Source of the DNA: Deltaproteobacteria bacterium
Lineage (GTDB): Bacteria > Desulfobacterota > Desulfobacteria > Desulfobacterales > ETH-SRB1
Direction of reading: 5' to 3'
Assembly: GCA_030272815.1 (NCBI GenBank)
Contig: JAJSZT010000002.1
Coordinates: 1 to 64,000, forward strand
Length of the DNA: 64,000 nucleotides
This document shows positions 61,331-64,000 of this stretch, piece after piece; the stretch's first letter is position 1, and every line of letters starts with the position of its first letter. The position numbers were made by a program, and so were the translations under genes. The notes under the pieces are model-generated. The model ran no database searches. It saw only the letters and a program-made list of their open reading frames with translations, and was not told the DNA's origin.

Positions 61331-62104
61331 ATGAAAGTAGTTATCCTTGCAGGAGGTTTCGGCACTCGCCTATCTGAAGAAACTGGTGTAAAGCCGAAAC
61401 CCATGGTAGAAATTGGTGATAGGCCTATTTTGTGGCATATTATGAAAATATATTCTGCCTATGGTATTAATGATTTTATTATTTGCCTAGGCTACAAAGG
61501 ATATATCATTAAAGAATACTTTGCTACGTATTCGCTTCAAATGTCCGATGTCACATTCGATTTGAGAAATAACAACATGAAGGTTCACCACAACGGCACT
61601 GAGCCCTGGAAAGTGACATTAGTGGATACAGGCGAAAACACTATGACAGGAGGACGGCTTAGGCGGATTAGGGAGTACATTGGTGATGAGACCTTCTGCT
61701 TGACGTACGGAGACGGCGTCAGCAATGTGAATATAGAAAAGTTAATCGGGTTTCACCGGGAGCAAAAGTCCCTGGCAACATTGACCGCGGTAAAACCCCC
61801 AGGCCGATTTGGGGCGTTCAACTTAAACCGAAACGAACACAAAATTTCCACGTTTAAAGAAAAGCCACAGGGAGACGGCGCCTGGATCAATGGAGGTTTT
61901 TTCGTTCTAGAACATGGTGTTATGGACTACGTCACAGGTGACTCGACTGTTTGGGAACGCGAGCCAATGGAAATGCTGGCAAGCGACGGAATGCTTGCGG
62001 CATATAGGCACCATGGATTTTGGCAACCCATGGACACATTGCGTGACAAAATGTATCTGGAACAGCTCTGGGACTCTGGCAACCCACCGTGGAAAGTCTG
62101 GTGA
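61331..62104 (+). CDS. rfbF: Glucose-1-phosphate cytidylyltransferase
   Basis: 257 residues from ATG 61331 (GAGGTG ribosome site). [20 protein letters not shown] starts the nucleotidyltransferase fold, [19 protein letters not shown] and [10 protein letters not shown] follow, and [11 protein letters not shown] is typical of RfbF, which makes CDP-glucose. CDP-glucose feeds 3,6-dideoxyhexoses or related sugars of surface polysaccharides. The usual next enzyme (CDP-glucose 4,6-dehydratase) is not directly adjacent. Confidence 0.93.
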   Translation: MKVVILAGGFGTRLSEETGVKPKPMVEIGDRPILWHIMKIYSAYGINDFIICLGYKGYIIKEYFATYSLQMSDVTFDLRNNNMKVHHNGTEPWKVTLVDTGENTMTGGRLRRIREYIGDETFCLTYGDGVSNVNIEKLIGFHREQKSLATLTAVKPPGRFGAFNLNRNEHKISTFKEKPQGDGAWINGGFFVLEHGVMDYVTGDSTVWEREPMEMLASDGMLAAYRHHGFWQPMDTLRDKMYLEQLWDSGNPPWKVW

Positions 62105-62142
62105 GTCGATAATACATTAGCCGATCAATTGATGGATATATT

Positions 62143-63255
62143 ATGAGAACTTCTCAAGACGTCATTAATAGAGATTTAGAATATATTTACAACAAGTTAA
62201 AAGAGGAACTTGCCCGTCTCGCTGGCAAAAAGCTTCTTATAACAGGAGGGGCTGGATTTCTTGGCTATTACCTGGTCCAGTCTATTCTATACTGGAATGA
62301 AAGAGCAGAAGAAGCTCAAGATATCCGACTAACGGTATACGACAACTATATTCGTGGCGTGCCCCCTTGGCTAACCAAATTGGAAGGGAATAAAAACCTG
62401 ACCTTAATCAAGCATGACATCACGTGCCCTCTGCCGCAGGATATCGAGGATTTTCAGTATATTATTCACGCTGCTTCTATCGCCTCCCCCACATATTACC
62501 GCAAGCATCCCATTGAAACGATGGATGCTAACGTTAAAGGTCTTCGATTTCTCTTGGGGTATTGCCGACAGCAGAAAGAAAAAAATAAGCCAATAGAAGG
62601 TTTCCTGTTCTTCTCAACCAGTGAGATTTACGGCAATTCCTCTCCCGAAAATATTCCTACACCTGAAACCTATTACGGTTATGTTTCTTGCACCGGGCCG
62701 CGGGCCTGTTATGATGAATCCAAACGCTACGGTGAGACCCTCTGCGTGAACTTTGCTCGACAATATGATCTTCCCATTAAGATAGTGCGGCCATTTAACA
62801 ATTACGGCCCCGGGTTAAAGATTACAGACAGGAGAGCACTCCCTGATTTTGCTCGGGATGTTTTGGCCGAAAGAGACATTGTCATGCTCTCTGATGGATC
62901 TCCAACCAGGACGTTCTGTTATGTCGCTGATGCCATTGTCGGTTACTATAAGATTTTGGTAAGAGGGCAAAAAGGCGAGGCATATAATATAGGAGTTGAG
63001 AAGCCGGAGATTTCCATAGCAGATCTTGCTGCGAGAGTTGTGGACCTTGCACGAAATCTTTTTGGTCACAAAGGAAAAGTGGTGCGCCAGCTCAGTGCTG
63101 ACACAGACTATCTTGCTGATAATCCGAGCCGTCGCTGCCCGAGCATAGCCAAAGCCAGAAACGATTTAGATTACGATCCAAGTATTCCACTGGAGGAAGG
63201 CTTGAGGCGTTCGTTAATTTGGTATTATGATAATCGTGATGCGGAGGACGCCTAA
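62143..63255 (+). CDS. Extended SDR epimerase/dehydratase, UDP-glucuronate-decarboxylase-like
   Basis: 370 residues. NAD-binding GGAGFLG at 35-41, HAASIASPTYYRKHPIETM and the YxxxK catalytic pair Y190/K194 (CYDESKRYGE), with VRPFNNYGPG and RTFCYVADA. The HAAxxASPxxY block resembles UDP-xylose synthase (UXS), and the next gene, a UDP-glucose dehydrogenase, would make its substrate. A CDP-glucose-handling role is the alternative, given rfbF upstream. The extra 30-residue N-terminal helix is unusual. It ends with TAATG overlapping the next start by 1 bp. Confidence 0.8.
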   Translation: MRTSQDVINRDLEYIYNKLKEELARLAGKKLLITGGAGFLGYYLVQSILYWNERAEEAQDIRLTVYDNYIRGVPPWLTKLEGNKNLTLIKHDITCPLPQDIEDFQYIIHAASIASPTYYRKHPIETMDANVKGLRFLLGYCRQQKEKNKPIEGFLFFSTSEIYGNSSPENIPTPETYYGYVSCTGPRACYDESKRYGETLCVNFARQYDLPIKIVRPFNNYGPGLKITDRRALPDFARDVLAERDIVMLSDGSPTRTFCYVADAIVGYYKILVRGQKGEAYNIGVEKPEISIADLAARVVDLARNLFGHKGKVVRQLSADTDYLADNPSRRCPSIAKARNDLDYDPSIPLEEGLRRSLIWYYDNRDAEDA

Positions 63256-64000
63256 TGAAAGTTTCCGTAATAGGCACAGGATATGTCGGACTAGTCTCAG
63301 GTGTTTGTCTGGCTGAAAAAGGCCATAAGATACTCTGTGTGGATATTGATGAGGAAAAGGTTAACAAAATCAACCACGGCATACCTCCTATCTACGAAAA
63401 AGGCCTTGAAGAATTATTAAGAAAAAACATCCATGCAAATCTTCAAGCGACCACAGATCTTCATAAAGCTGTCGCTGAAACAGAAATCTCTTTGATTGCA
63501 GTAGGGACTCCCTTTGACGGCGAAAAAATTGACCTCAGTTACATTGAAGCAGTGTCTCGCCAGATAGGAAAAGCACTTAAAGACAAAGCCAGTTACCATA
63601 CGGTGGTCGTAAAAAGCACTGTAGTGCCAGGCACTACCGATGAAGTGGTGATCCCTATTCTGGAAAAGGCTTCAGGGGAAAAAGCTGGTACCCACTTTGG
63701 GGTTGGAATGAATCCGGAGTTTCTGAGAGAGGGAAAAGCTATCCAGGATTTCTTATCCCCGGATCGAATCGTTATAGGAGCTATAAACAAAAAGAGTCAC
63801 GATTCCCTTGAGGAGTTATATAGCCCCTTTGAAGGGGTGGATAAACTACGAACCAATAATAAGACTGCCGAAATGATCAAGTATACGTCTAACTCTCTTT
63901 TGGCCACCATGATATCTTTTTCAAATGAAATCGCTAACCTTTGCGCTGCCATAGGCGACATCGATGTGGTGGATGTTATGAAGGGCGTTCACATGGATAA
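63255..64000 (+). CDS. UDP-glucose/GDP-mannose dehydrogenase family, 3' end outside window
   Basis: The frame is open from ATG 63255 to the window end (248 codons). MKVSVIGTGYVGLVSGVCLA is the NAD-binding start, GTPFDGEKIDLSYIEAV and STVVPGTTDEVV are family blocks, and MNPEFLREGKAIQDF with PDRIVIG fits UDP-glucose 6-dehydrogenase. KYTSNSLLATMISFSNEIA near the cut leads to the catalytic-cysteine domain, which is not visible. It would supply UDP-glucuronate to the upstream UXS-like enzyme. Confidence 0.88.
   Translation, partial: MKVSVIGTGYVGLVSGVCLAEKGHKILCVDIDEEKVNKINHGIPPIYEKGLEELLRKNIHANLQATTDLHKAVAETEISLIAVGTPFDGEKIDLSYIEAVSRQIGKALKDKASYHTVVVKSTVVPGTTDEVVIPILEKASGEKAGTHFGVGMNPEFLREGKAIQDFLSPDRIVIGAINKKSHDSLEELYSPFEGVDKLRTNNKTAEMIKYTSNSLLATMISFSNEIANLCAAIGDIDVVDVMKGVHMD

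Overview
The window looks like chromosome of a Gram-negative anaerobe, most likely a member of the Desulfobacterota (the former Deltaproteobacteria, of Desulfobacterales type). This is an inference. It rests on a moderately AT-rich chromosome, type IV pilin genes behind sigma-54-like promoters, an outer-membrane barrel protein, ferredoxin-dependent 2-oxoacid metabolism, and a rho-rpmE-prfA-prmC / rpsB-tsf-pyrH-frr-uppS-cdsA-dxr-rseP order. No sulfate-reduction marker gene lies in the window, so the metabolic type is not proven. The strongest overall feature is the density of small palindromic intergenic elements: at least four families with inverted-repeat ends, each present in several copies.

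Layout. 1-4200: a 5'-truncated DUF763 gene, then a block of archaeal-flavoured genes (THEP1 NTPase, AmrS/PflA-like radical SAM protein, CapA-type phosphoesterase, archaemetzincin) enclosed by a 73-bp direct repeat. 4346-5330: decayed gene fragments (AlbA_2/Schlafen-type, archaeal-type ATPase, RhuM-like) abutting the 3' end of a tRNA-Arg(CCG). 5500-10340: housekeeping genes folC, rpsU, adk, cca and coaE. 10860-26500: translation, lipid and purine genes: rho, rpmE, prfA, prmC, rpsB, tsf, pyrH, frr, uppS, cdsA, dxr, rseP, a PurS-PurS-PurL fusion, and purQ. 27000-33100: a minor-pilin locus holding two PilX-like genes that share an almost identical N-terminal coding segment. Each is followed by a convergent gene for an exported coiled-coil protein, and the two coiled-coil proteins are paralogues. 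33380-42830: an HD-GYP protein, a large exported DUF2334 protein, an intact ISL3 insertion sequence with an 8-bp target duplication, a TPR-like lipoprotein, a HAMP membrane protein with an exported zincin, and a SurA-N-like lipoprotein. 43000-44600: a transposase remnant, a cold-shock protein and an MBL-fold hydrolase.

45200-51300 is a visibly GC-richer cassette: Glu/Leu/Phe/Val dehydrogenase, a three-gene ketoacid:ferredoxin oxidoreductase and an AMP-forming acyl-CoA ligase. Together these could interconvert an amino acid, its 2-oxoacid, an acyl-CoA and a carboxylate. 51300-59300 holds an outer-membrane protein, an Old-Yellow-Enzyme/[4Fe-4S]/UspA fusion with an FAD-dependent partner, a MuiA-like protein, an M48 protease and exonuclease III. 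After a 1.4-kb gene-free stretch, 60700-64000 starts a polysaccharide operon: cysC, rfbF, a UXS-like epimerase/decarboxylase and a UDP-glucose dehydrogenase that runs off the window.

The most unusual observation is a family of elements with inverted ends beginning GTARCCGTTCACGG. The four larger copies form an erosion series. The longest still holds both ends of a four-helix-bundle gene of the type found in 23S rRNA intervening sequences. The others keep only its start, or only its last codons. Shorter palindromes built from the same GTTCACGG motifs are scattered over the whole window.
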